Shown: piece by piece, positions 1 to 7,758 of the stretch
Layout of the letters: each line of letters starts with the position of its first letter
How positions within the stretch are numbered: position 1 is the first letter of the stretch
DNA from: Paracoccaceae bacterium
GTDB lineage: Bacteria; Pseudomonadota; Alphaproteobacteria; Rhodobacterales; Rhodobacteraceae
Length of the DNA: 40,574 bases
Reading direction: 5' to 3'
NCBI GenBank assembly: GCA_020425125.1
Contig: JAGQRV010000006.1
Span: forward strand, 65,110-105,683
Program-made: the position numbers and the translations under genes
Notes under the pieces: generated by a model
Databases searched by the model: none
What the model saw: only the letters and a program-made list of their open reading frames with translations
What the model was told of the DNA's origin: nothing

Positions 1-2250
1 GAGAAGGTGGCGCAGATCATCACCTTCGGCGCACTCCTGTCCAAGGCGGCCGTGCGCGACGTGGGGCGCGTGCTGCAGATGCCCTACGGACAGGTGGACC
101 GGCTGTCGAAGATGATTCCGGTGGAAGGCGTGAAGCCGGTCTCGATCGAGAAGGCGCTGGCCGATGAACCGCGCCTGCGCGAGGAGGCGCGCCGCGAGGA
201 AGTCGTCGACCGGTTGCTCACTTATGCCCGGCAAGTCGAGGGATTGCTCAGGAATGCCTCGACTCACGCCGCCGGCGTGGTGATCGGCGACCGGCCGCTG
301 GACGAGCTGGTCCCGCTGTACCAGGATCCGCGATCGGACATGCCGGCCACCCAGTTCAACATGAAATGGGTGGAGCAGGCGGGGCTGGTGAAGTTCGACT
401 TCCTCGGCCTCAAGACCCTGACTGCGATCCAGAATGCCGTCGCCCTGATCCATGCCTCGGGCCGTGATCTGCACACCGCGCCCGACGGGGTGCGGCTCTA
501 CGATCCCGCACCGGGCGCGGAGAACGACATCGGCCATATTCCGCTGGACGATGCGAAGACCTACGCCCTCTACGCCGCGGCCAGGACGGTCGCCGTCTTC
601 CAGGTGGAAAGCTCGGGCATGATGGACGCGCTGCGGCGCATGCGTCCCACCTGTATCGAGGATATCGTTGCGCTCGTGGCGCTCTACCGCCCAGGCCCGA
701 TGGAGAACATCCCGACCTATTGCGAGGTAAAGAACGGGCTGCGCCCGATCAGTTCCATCCATCCGACGATCGACCACATACTGAAAGAGACCCAGGGCAT
801 CATCGTCTATCAGGAGCAGGTGATGCAGATCGCCCAGGTCATGGCCGGGTATTCGCTCGGCGGCGCCGACCTTTTGCGCCGGGCCATGGGCAAGAAGATC
901 AAGGAGGCGATGGACGCCGAACGGCCGAAATTCGTCACCGGCGCGAAGGAGAACGGGGTCGACAAGTCCAAGGCCGAAGAGGTCTTCGCGCTTCTGGAGA
1001 AATTCGCCAATTACGGCTTCAACAAGTCCCATGCTGCCGCCTATGCGGTCGTCAGCTACCAGACCGCCTGGCTGAAGGCGAATCATCCGGTCGAGTTCAT
1101 GGCCGGGGTGATGAACTGCGATATCCACCTCACCGACAAGCTGGCCGTATTCGCCGAGGAATTGCGGCGCAATCTCGGTGTCGGGATCGTGCCGCCCTGC
1201 GTGAATCGCTCCGCGGCGGCCTTCACGGTGGATGACGGCCGGCTGGTCTATGCCCTGGGCGCACTGAAGAACGTGGGTCTCGACGCGATGCGGATGATCG
1301 AGACGGCCCTCCATTCCGAGTCCGGTGCGGGAGGGAGTGCGAAGCCCTTTGCCACGCTGTTCGACTTTGCCCGCCGGGTCGATCTCAAGCGCGTCGGCAA
1401 GCGGCCGCTGGAAATGCTGGCGCGTGCCGGCGCCTTCGACCAACTAGACCCGAACCGCCGCCGGGTCTTCGACAGCCTCGACGCGCTGGTCGCCTATTCC
1501 GCCGCGGTGCACGACCAGCGCGGCTCCGCCCAGGTGTCGCTCTTCGGCGAGGGCGGCGACGACCTGCCCGAGCCGCGCCTGCCCAATGTCCCCGACTGGC
1601 TGCCGACCGAACGGCTGGGCGAAGAGCATGTGGCGATCGGCTTCTACCTCTCGGGCCATCCGCTGGACGACTATATGGCGGCACTCAAGCGCCAGGACAT
1701 CAAGACGCTCGCCGAGGTTGACGAGGCCGCCCGCCGTTCTCCGCTTGTCGCCAAGATGGCCGGTGCGGTGGCCGCGCGGAAAGAGCGGAAGTCGGCCAAG
1801 GGCAACCGCTTCGCCTTCGTCGGATTGTCGGACCCGACCGGGCTCTACGAAGTCACCGTCTTTTCGGACACGCTGGAGGCCGGGCGGGAATACCTTGAGC
1901 CGGGACAGAACGTGGTGCTGACGGTCGAAGCCACGGCCGAGGCCGACCAGCTGAAGCTGCTGTGTCGCGGTGTCCAGCCGATCGACCGCGCTGTTGCCGA
2001 TGCCGCGCCGGCGGGGCTGAAGATCTATGTCGGGCCCGAGGCCGATATCGGGCCGGTCTTCACGCTCCTCGACCGGGTGACCGGCGAGGCCAGGACGCGC
2101 GTCCGGTCGCCGGTGAACCTCTGCATCCTCCTCGACGACGACGATCTTGGCGAGGTCGATCTCGTCTGCGGCGGGCGCTACGCCATCACGCCGCAGGTGA
2201 AGGGCGCGGTGAAATCGCTGCCCGGCGTGGTGATGGTCGAGGATCTCTGA
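1..2250 (+). CDS. dnaE: DNA polymerase III alpha subunit, C-terminal part (5' end outside window)
   Basis: This is the catalytic subunit of the replicative polymerase. The frame is open from base 1 and encodes the last 749 residues, so the true start lies upstream and GTG at 7 is internal. The window begins in the palm domain (VAQIITFG, RDVGRVLQMPYGQVDRL). The third catalytic aspartate lies in VKFDFLGLKTLT near 388-423; the first two should be upstream. Next come the fingers segment (FQVESSGMMDALRRM, YRPGPMENIP) and the tandem helix-hairpin-helix region (YGFNKSHAAAYA). QVSLFG at 1531-1548 matches the internal beta-clamp-binding motif. An OB-fold follows (KGNRFAFVGLSDPTGLYEVTVF), then a C-terminal domain expected to contact tau. 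The type is ordinary DnaE, not DnaE2/ImuC, because the clamp motif and long C-terminus are present. Identification is firm. Confidence 0.97.
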   Translation, partial: EKVAQIITFGALLSKAAVRDVGRVLQMPYGQVDRLSKMIPVEGVKPVSIEKALADEPRLREEARREEVVDRLLTYARQVEGLLRNASTHAAGVVIGDRPLDELVPLYQDPRSDMPATQFNMKWVEQAGLVKFDFLGLKTLTAIQNAVALIHASGRDLHTAPDGVRLYDPAPGAENDIGHIPLDDAKTYALYAAARTVAVFQVESSGMMDALRRMRPTCIEDIVALVALYRPGPMENIPTYCEVKNGLRPISSIHPTIDHILKETQGIIVYQEQVMQIAQVMAGYSLGGADLLRRAMGKKIKEAMDAERPKFVTGAKENGVDKSKAEEVFALLEKFANYGFNKSHAAAYAVVSYQTAWLKANHPVEFMAGVMNCDIHLTDKLAVFAEELRRNLGVGIVPPCVNRSAAAFTVDDGRLVYALGALKNVGLDAMRMIETALHSESGAGGSAKPFATLFDFARRVDLKRVGKRPLEMLARAGAFDQLDPNRRRVFDSLDALVAYSAAVHDQRGSAQVSLFGEGGDDLPEPRLPNVPDWLPTERLGEEHVAIGFYLSGHPLDDYMAALKRQDIKTLAEVDEAARRSPLVAKMAGAVAARKERKSAKGNRFAFVGLSDPTGLYEVTVFSDTLEAGREYLEPGQNVVLTVEATAEADQLKLLCRGVQPIDRAVADAAPAGLKIYVGPEADIGPVFTLLDRVTGEARTRVRSPVNLCILLDDDDLGEVDLVCGGRYAITPQVKGAVKSLPGVVMVEDL

Positions 2251-2355
2251 CCCGCAGCGACCTTGCGCCTCAACCTGTGGGTGCGCAGAAAGATTCGCGC
2301 AAAAGTAGTCTCATGTGCAGACTTGCAGCATGCATTTTCATGTTGAGGAGATCTC

Positions 2356-3057
2356 ATGAGACCAATCCACTTCCTGCTGCCGATTGTCGCCCTCGGACTG
2401 GCGGGCGCGGCCGGTGCCGGCGTCGTGACGTATGACTACCGGGGACTGCCATTCGGTTACACCACGCGAGATTCGGGGAAATCGATCTGGAAGCCGTGCG
2501 GCGACAGGCCTTACAGCGATCTGAACGCCCTTTATGCATGTTCGGTTGTCCCGGAAGACGGATGGCGCGGATCGCTCGCCATCGACCTGGCAAGGTATCC
2601 CGGGGGTTCCCTGCCGGGGTCCAGGCTGGAACTCGAGGTGACCGAGCTGCCGACCTACGCCTACAGCATCACCACGGCAAACGGCTCGCACTACCGGGGC
2701 GTGACCGATCAGGGCTGGAGCCAGTTCAGGTTCCTGACGTTCAGCGGCCATGTGCAGGAGTTTCTGGATTGGACGGCTTTCGAAGGACATTTCGCTTGGA
2801 CCTTTGACGCTGCCGGCCGGATCTCCAGTTGGCAGGGGACAAACTACGCGGGCGGCAGCAACGATCCAGACACCGCAAGAACTCCTGAGGGACGCGGGAT
2901 CGACGCGTATGCTTCCGGAGCCGTTACTCAGGGACCGGGGGCATGGACCCGTGACCCCCCCGCCGTTCCGCTACCCGCCGCCGGATTCGGGCTCGTCGGC
3001 GCGCTGGGGCTTCTTGGCATTGTCCGGGCGTGGCGCATCCGGCGCGAAACCGCCTGA
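2356..3057 (+). CDS. Secreted protein with VPLPA-type C-terminal sorting signal
   Basis: This 233-residue protein of unknown role is probably exported and anchored at the cell surface. The start is set by GAGGAG seven bases before ATG. An N-terminal signal peptide covers about residues 1-21 (hydrophobic LLPIVALGLAGAAGAG). The C-terminus has the three-part tag of the PEP-CTERM/VPLPA class: VPLPAAGFGL, a hydrophobic helix (LVGALGLLGIV) and a basic tail (RAWRIRRETA). Such tags are recognised by an exosortase, which is not encoded here. The middle region is rich in aromatic and Gly/Ser residues (DYRGLPFGY, NGSHYRGV, WDWTAF-like segments) and looks like a beta-rich extracellular domain, but I recognise no specific family. 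It stands alone between dnaE and the papain-like gene. Confidence 0.85.
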   Translation: MRPIHFLLPIVALGLAGAAGAGVVTYDYRGLPFGYTTRDSGKSIWKPCGDRPYSDLNALYACSVVPEDGWRGSLAIDLARYPGGSLPGSRLELEVTELPTYAYSITTANGSHYRGVTDQGWSQFRFLTFSGHVQEFLDWTAFEGHFAWTFDAAGRISSWQGTNYAGGSNDPDTARTPEGRGIDAYASGAVTQGPGAWTRDPPAVPLPAAGFGLVGALGLLGIVRAWRIRRETA

Positions 3058-3182
3058 CGCGTCGACCATCTCTGCCGGTTGCTGCAGCAGCCTTCCGCCG
3101 GTGTGTTGGCTGGCAACCTTCCGTTAACCATTGGCCGTGACCCTCGTCCAAATGAAGGCGAGGCTGCGGGCGGGAGGCTCGG

Positions 3183-3809
3183 ATGCGGCGGCGCAGGTTT
3201 CTGGCGGGGATCGGGGCGATGGCGGCGGCGGCCGGATCGGGATCGCCGCTGAGCGCGGCACGCGGCTGCCATCGGCTCGAAGGAAGCGCCGTGATCTGCA
3301 CGGTGGGCTTCGCGCAGACGCCGGAAATTCCCCCGGAACCCTGCCGCGCGAACTGCTGGGCCGCTTGCCTCTCTTATTTGATGCGCGCGGCCGGCGCGCG
3401 GGTCGACACGGGCAATATCCTGGCGCGTCAGGGCATGCCCGATGGCTGCCGCCCGGGCGACGACTTCGCCTTGCTGCGCGGTACGTCTGGGGGCTGGTCG
3501 GACCGGAGCGGGCGCCGCTTTCGGGTCGACGTCGCCGAACTTGCCCCGATCATCGGGCAGGCGCCCGACGACCCTGCGCTGTCCGGGCTTCTGGACGGTC
3601 TGGCCCGGCGGCCGGTTCTGTGCGGGGCCGCTGGGCACACCACGGTGCTGACCCAGATCACGACCCTCGACGATCCGGTCACCGGCTTCCGGCGTGAACA
3701 GGTCCTCGTTCGCGACCCCTTCGTGGCCACTCACGGGCTCCGGCGGTTGAGCGACGCCGAGCTAGCCGAGTCGAGCTATGCGCTGGCTGTGACCATCCGG
3801 CGGATCTGA
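3183..3809 (+). CDS. Tat-exported papain-like cysteine peptidase family protein
   Basis: The product has 208 residues. GGGAGG six bases upstream supports the ATG. The N-terminus RRRRFLAGIGAMAAAAGSG is a twin-arginine-like signal (RRxFL), so export in folded form is likely. After the signal, CRANCWAACLSYLMRAAG resembles the active-site helix of papain-fold enzymes (N-C-W-A-A, with Cys as nucleophile). GAAGHTTVLTQI would supply the catalytic His and LVRDPFV the Asp. This order fits the AvrRpt2/C39-type papain superfamily. Several other cysteines (EGSAVICTVG, GCRPGD, VLCGAAG) could form disulfides in the periplasm. The substrate is unknown. The catalytic assignment rests on motif reading only. 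The gene converges with slyX, whose stop codon is five bases away. Confidence 0.7.
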   Translation: MRRRRFLAGIGAMAAAAGSGSPLSAARGCHRLEGSAVICTVGFAQTPEIPPEPCRANCWAACLSYLMRAAGARVDTGNILARQGMPDGCRPGDDFALLRGTSGGWSDRSGRRFRVDVAELAPIIGQAPDDPALSGLLDGLARRPVLCGAAGHTTVLTQITTLDDPVTGFRREQVLVRDPFVATHGLRRLSDAELAESSYALAVTIRRI

Positions 3810-3813
3810 AGCG

Positions 3814-4017
3814 TCACCAATGCGGCGGCTTCTGGTCGCCAAGCACCACGGTTCCGCCGGCCTCGATCTCGCGCTCGGCGTCGCGGCTCATCAGCAACTC
3901 GACCCGGCGGGTCAGGCGGTCGATCTCGCGGTCCTGGCGGGCGACCACATCCGAAAGGTCGGCGAGCACCCGTTCGAGATGCGCCAGCCGCTCTTCCTGT
4001 GCCGTCCGGTCATCCAT
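3814..4017 (-). CDS. slyX: SlyX family small coiled-coil protein
   Basis: This is a 67-residue protein, nearly all heptad-patterned helix (ERLAHLERVLADLSDVV, DREIDRLTRRVELLM), ending in QKPPHW. The PPH(Y/W) end is characteristic of SlyX. The biochemical role of SlyX is unsettled. I use the ATG at 4017, with GGAGGA six bases upstream. An in-frame ATG nine codons earlier (4044) has an equally good GAGGAG, so the protein may carry MSGTTGGQA in front. The gene is transcribed away from hisS; the 60-90 bases between the two starts must hold both promoters. Confidence 0.85.
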   Translation of the reverse strand: MDDRTAQEERLAHLERVLADLSDVVARQDREIDRLTRRVELLMSRDAEREIEAGGTVVLGDQKPPHW

Positions 4018-4104
4018 CGCCTGTCCTCCGGTCGTCCCTGACATGGTTGCTCCTCTCCACCCCTTCCGATAAGCACCGCGCGACCGCAGCCGGGGACGTG
4101 CAGC

Positions 4105-5751
4105 ATGGCAGCCAAGGACAGGAAACAGCCGCGCCCGAGGGCCGAGACGCCCAAGGGGTTCCGCGACTATTTCGGCCCCGAGGTCACCGAACGCAAGGCC
4201 ATGCTGGACCGGATCGCCGAGGTGTACCACCTGTACGGCTTCGACGCGCTGGAAAGCTCGGCCGTCGAAACGGTCGAAGCTCTGGGCAAGTTCCTGCCCG
4301 ATGTGGATCGGCCGAACGAGGGTGTCTTCGCCTGGGTCGACGAGGCCGATGGATGGCTCGCGCTGCGCTACGACCTGACCGCGCCGCTGGCGCGCGTCTA
4401 TGCCCAGTTCCGCAACGACCTGCCGACCCCCTACCGGCGCTATGCGATGGGCCCCGTATGGCGGAACGAGAAGCCGGGACCGGGCCGCTTCCGCCAGTTC
4501 TATCAGTGCGACGCCGACACTGTCGGGGCGCCGAGCGTCGCCGCGGATGCCGAGATCTGCGCCATGCTGGCCGACACGCTGGAAGCCGTCGGCATTCCGC
4601 GCGGCGATTACGTGGTGCGCATCAACAACCGCAAGGTGCTGAACGGCGTGCTCGAGGTGGCCGGGCTGCTGGACCCGACCCAGCCCGACCTGCACGCCCA
4701 CGAACGCGGCATCGTCCTGCGCGCGATCGACAAGCTCGACAGGCTGGGCGAAGGCGGCGTGCGGGCGCTATTGGGCGATGGGCGAAAAGATGAAAGTGGG
4801 GATTTTACCGAAGGCGCCAAGCTGACCGAAGAACAAGTTGAGCCAATCATGTACTTCGTAGCCGCGGGTAGAATTCTAGACCAATTGATGAGAGCGTATC
4901 TTGATGCGGAATGGGAAGCATTAAGTGGTAGTGTCCCGCCCGACTTTCTTGATAGCGCGCTGGAAATTCGGAAAATACTCCAGTCCGAGGTCGACGAAAA
5001 CCGGCGATCTCTTAGGGCGTCAGAAATCAGAAACGCGAACGCAATCCGTTATCTGGAGCAACTCGTTGAGAGATCTCAACTGGGTAAAGATGGTATCGAG
5101 GAGCTTCGACAGATTGAAAAGTTCTGCCGCGGCCAAGGATATCTCGCTGACCGCATCGTCATTGACCCGTCTGTGGTTCGCGGACTCGGCTACTACACCG
5201 GCCCGGTCTACGAGGCGGAACTGACCTTCGAGATCCCCGGCGAGGACGGCAAGCCGCGGCAGTTCGGCTCCGTCGCCGGGGGCGGGCGCTATGACGACCT
5301 GGTGAAGCGCTTCACCGGGCAGGCGGTGCCGGCGACCGGCGTATCCATCGGCGTCGACCGGCTGCTCGCGGCACTCCGGGCGAAGCGCGGCGAGGTCGCC
5401 CCGCCGCCCGGCCCCGTGGTCGTGACGGTGATGGATCGCGACCGGATGGCCGATTACCTTGCCATGGTGGCCGATCTCCGGGCCGCCGGGATCCGTGCGG
5501 AGGTCTATCTGGGCAACCCGAAGAATTTCGGCAACCAGCTTAAATACGCCGACCGGCGCGGCGCACCCGCGGCGGTGATCCAGGGCGCCGACGAGGCCGC
5601 GCGGGGCGTGGTCCAGGTCAAGGATTTGAAGCTCGGGGCGGAGATCGCGGCCGAGGCAAGCCTTGAGGAATGGAAGGCGCAGCCGGCGCAGCGCGAGGTG
5701 CCGCGCAGCGGTCTCGTCGACGAGATCCGCCGCATCCTCGGCAAGAGCTAG
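4105..5751 (+). CDS. hisS: Histidyl-tRNA synthetase with an unusual low-GC, enlarged insertion region
   Basis: This class II synthetase joins histidine to tRNA-His. Recognisable elements, in order, are the N-terminal [10 protein letters not shown], motif 2 ([15 protein letters not shown]), the histidine-binding [29 protein letters not shown], motif 3 ([14 protein letters not shown]) and a C-terminal anticodon-binding domain ([30 protein letters not shown]). At 548 residues it is about 50 longer than I remember for Rhodobacteraceae HisS. The excess sits in the insertion region, about residues 228-353, between [10 protein letters not shown] and [13 protein letters not shown]. That DNA (about 4781-5180) is near 50% GC by hand count, while the flanks are about 70%. 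All catalytic motifs are intact, so the enzyme should work. hisZ follows after 13 bases. Confidence 0.96.
   Translation: MAAKDRKQPRPRAETPKGFRDYFGPEVTERKAMLDRIAEVYHLYGFDALESSAVETVEALGKFLPDVDRPNEGVFAWVDEADGWLALRYDLTAPLARVYAQFRNDLPTPYRRYAMGPVWRNEKPGPGRFRQFYQCDADTVGAPSVAADAEICAMLADTLEAVGIPRGDYVVRINNRKVLNGVLEVAGLLDPTQPDLHAHERGIVLRAIDKLDRLGEGGVRALLGDGRKDESGDFTEGAKLTEEQVEPIMYFVAAGRILDQLMRAYLDAEWEALSGSVPPDFLDSALEIRKILQSEVDENRRSLRASEIRNANAIRYLEQLVERSQLGKDGIEELRQIEKFCRGQGYLADRIVIDPSVVRGLGYYTGPVYEAELTFEIPGEDGKPRQFGSVAGGGRYDDLVKRFTGQAVPATGVSIGVDRLLAALRAKRGEVAPPPGPVVVTVMDRDRMADYLAMVADLRAAGIRAEVYLGNPKNFGNQLKYADRRGAPAAVIQGADEAARGVVQVKDLKLGAEIAAEASLEEWKAQPAQREVPRSGLVDEIRRILGKS
4781..5180 (+). other. Low-GC patch inside hisS (possible recombined segment)
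   Basis: Hand counts for 4801-5160 give 181 G+C in 360 bases (50%). The line at 4681-4740 gives 42 of 60 and the line at 5221-5280 gives 44 of 60. Codon choice changes with it: GAA, AAA, TTA, ATA and AGA appear here but are scarce in the rest of the gene. The reading frame is kept. The encoded piece is helical and charged ([43 protein letters not shown]). The boundaries are approximate. Confidence 0.75.
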
Positions 5752-5764
5752 ACAGGGCGAGACC

Positions 5765-6877
5765 ATGATGCTGCCGCGCCAGGACCTGATCGCCGAATCC
5801 GCCCGGCTTCGTGCCTATTTCGAGACGGCCGGAGCGTCGCCGGTGGAATCCGCCATCCTGCAGCCCGCCGACGCGCTTCTCGACCTCTATGGCGAGGATA
5901 TCCGCGCCCGCGCCTACGTGACCGCGGATCCGTTGAGGGGCGAGCTGATGCTGCGCCCGGATTTCACGGTGCCGGTCGTGCTCGACCATATGGCGGGCGG
6001 GGCCGACCCGGCGCGTTACACCTATTCGGGCGAGGTCTTCCGCAAGCAGGAGAACGATCCGGACCGGCCGAACGAGTATTTCCAGGTCGGCTTCGAGATC
6101 TTCGACCGCGAAACGCCCGAGGCCGCCGATGCCGAAGTCTTCGCCCTGATCGCGGGGGCGCTCGACGGGTTGCCGCTGCGGCCCGCGACCGGGGATGTGG
6201 GTATCCTGACCGCGGTGATCGAAGGACTCGGGCTCAGCCTGGATCGCCAGCGCGCCCTCAAGCGCCATCTCTGGCGCCCGCGACGCTTTCGCGCGCTTGT
6301 CGAACGGTTCGCGGGGCGTCGCCCCGACCCGCCGCAACGCCAGGCCCTGCTGGCCCGCGTCGCGTCAGGGATCGACGTCCTTGCCGGTGCCGGTCCGGCC
6401 ATCGGCCTGAGAAGCCCGGCCGAGATCCAGGCGCGGGTCGAGCGTCTGGTCGCCGATGCGCAGCAGCCGTTTCTGACCGCCGGCGAAGTCGACATCCTTG
6501 ATCAGGTGACCGGCCTCAAGGACACAGCGCCGGCCGCGTTGGAGCGGTTGCACGACATCGCCGTCGATATGCCGGCCCTGTCCGACGCCGTCGCGCGTCT
6601 GTCGCGCCGTCTGGATGCGCTTTCCGCCCGCGGCATTCCCGTCGACAGCCTGCCGTTCGAGGCGAGCTTCGGCCGGACGACACTGGAATATTACGACGGC
6701 TTCGTCTTCGGCTTCACGGCGCCCGGACGTCCGGACCTTCCGCCCGTGGCGACCGGTGGGCGCTATGACGCGCTGACCCGGGTCCTGGGCAAGGGACGAT
6801 CGATCCCGGCCGTGGGCGGCATGATCCGCCCCGAGGTGGTCTTGCAGCTCAGACAGGGAGCCGGCGCATGGGGCTGA
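5765..6877 (+). CDS. hisZ: ATP phosphoribosyltransferase regulatory subunit
   Basis: HisZ is a HisS-like protein without synthetase activity. It pairs with short-form HisG to make active ATP phosphoribosyltransferase, the first step of histidine synthesis. The product has 370 residues. It keeps class II synthetase landmarks: LRPDFTVPVVLDHM, YSGEVFRKQ, EYFQVGFEIFD, FGRTTLEYYDGFVFGF and TGGRYDALTRVLG. It lacks the anticodon-binding domain. I place the start at ATG 5765 (another ATG follows at 5768). The frame stays open further upstream, but that part overlaps hisS and does not look like HisZ. The ribosome-binding site is weak (GGGCGAG), so coupling to hisS translation is plausible. It overlaps hisG by ten bases. 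Confidence 0.95.
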   Translation: MMLPRQDLIAESARLRAYFETAGASPVESAILQPADALLDLYGEDIRARAYVTADPLRGELMLRPDFTVPVVLDHMAGGADPARYTYSGEVFRKQENDPDRPNEYFQVGFEIFDRETPEAADAEVFALIAGALDGLPLRPATGDVGILTAVIEGLGLSLDRQRALKRHLWRPRRFRALVERFAGRRPDPPQRQALLARVASGIDVLAGAGPAIGLRSPAEIQARVERLVADAQQPFLTAGEVDILDQVTGLKDTAPAALERLHDIAVDMPALSDAVARLSRRLDALSARGIPVDSLPFEASFGRTTLEYYDGFVFGFTAPGRPDLPPVATGGRYDALTRVLGKGRSIPAVGGMIRPEVVLQLRQGAGAWG

Positions 6878-7566
6878 AACTGGGCGTGCCCTCGAAGGGC
6901 CGGCTGATGGAAAAGACCTTCGACTGGTTCGCAGCGCGGGGCGTGGCGCTGGAACGCGCGCGCTCCGAACGGGAATATGCGGGCCATGTGACCGGCATCG
7001 ACGGGGTCGACCTGGTCCTGCTTTCGGCGTCGGAAATCCCGCGCGAGCTGGCAGCAGGACGCGTCCATCTCGGCGTGACCGGCTCGGACCTGGTGCGCGA
7101 CAAGCTGGCGCAATGGGACGACCAGGTCACCGAGATCGAACCTATGGGCTTCGGCCAGGCCGACCTGGTCATCGCGGTGCCGCGGATCTGGGTCGACGTC
7201 GATACAGTGGCGGATCTCGATGCTGCGGCAGCGGCGTTCCGCGTCGAACACGGCTTCCGGCTTCGCATCGCGACCAAGTACCACCGACTTGTGCGGGAAT
7301 TCCTGCGCCGCGAGGGGGTCGCGGACTATCAGCTCGTCGACAGCCAGGGCGCCACGGAAGGTACGGTGAAGAACCGGACCGCAGAGGCGATCGCCGACAT
7401 CACCTCGACCGGGGAAACGCTGCGGGCAAACCACCTCAAGATCCTTGCCGACGGGCTGATTCACCGGAGTGAGGCGACCCTCTTCAAGTCGCGGCGCGCC
7501 GACTGGTCCGGGGGTGCGCGCGAGACCTTCGAAACGCTGAAGGGACGTCTCGGCGCCATCGCCTGA
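6868..7566 (+). CDS. hisG: ATP phosphoribosyltransferase catalytic subunit, short form
   Basis: HisG condenses ATP with phosphoribosyl pyrophosphate, the committed step of histidine biosynthesis. The 232-residue length marks the short form, which lacks the C-terminal regulatory domain and depends on HisZ, encoded directly upstream. Family segments are LGVPSKGRLMEKTFDW at the N-terminus, GVTGSDLVRDKL, RIATKYHRLVREF and the phosphoribosyl-binding region GATEGTVKNRTAEAIADI. GGGAG eight bases before ATG sets the start. The ten-base overlap with hisZ suggests translational coupling and equal production of the two subunits. No clear T-tailed terminator follows. Confidence 0.97.
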   Translation: MGLKLGVPSKGRLMEKTFDWFAARGVALERARSEREYAGHVTGIDGVDLVLLSASEIPRELAAGRVHLGVTGSDLVRDKLAQWDDQVTEIEPMGFGQADLVIAVPRIWVDVDTVADLDAAAAAFRVEHGFRLRIATKYHRLVREFLRREGVADYQLVDSQGATEGTVKNRTAEAIADITSTGETLRANHLKILADGLIHRSEATLFKSRRADWSGGARETFETLKGRLGAIA

Positions 7567-7736
7567 CACGAGATTCTCGGGTGGGTTGAGGCCCGCCATC
7601 CATAAGGTTGTGAACTCGGGCGATTTCTTGCCGATTGTCGGGATTCCGTACCCGAGCGCGGGATTTCGGCGATTTGTTGCGGGAAATCTGGCATTATCAA
7701 ACACTGGATTCGGATCCCTTGGGGCGGGCTTCGGGT

Positions 7737-7750
7737 CCATCGCGCGATGG
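7737..7750. promoter_or_regulatory. 14-bp perfect palindrome just before the 7759 start
   Basis: CCATCGCGCGATGG is perfectly self-complementary and ends eight bases before the ATG at 7759, overlapping the GATGGGGTG that would serve as the ribosome-binding site. It could be an operator or a small hairpin masking the start. No other copy was noticed. The 192 bases between hisG and this gene (7567-7758) otherwise show only GC-poorer unstructured sequence. Confidence 0.3.
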
Positions 7751-7758
7751 GGTGATTG

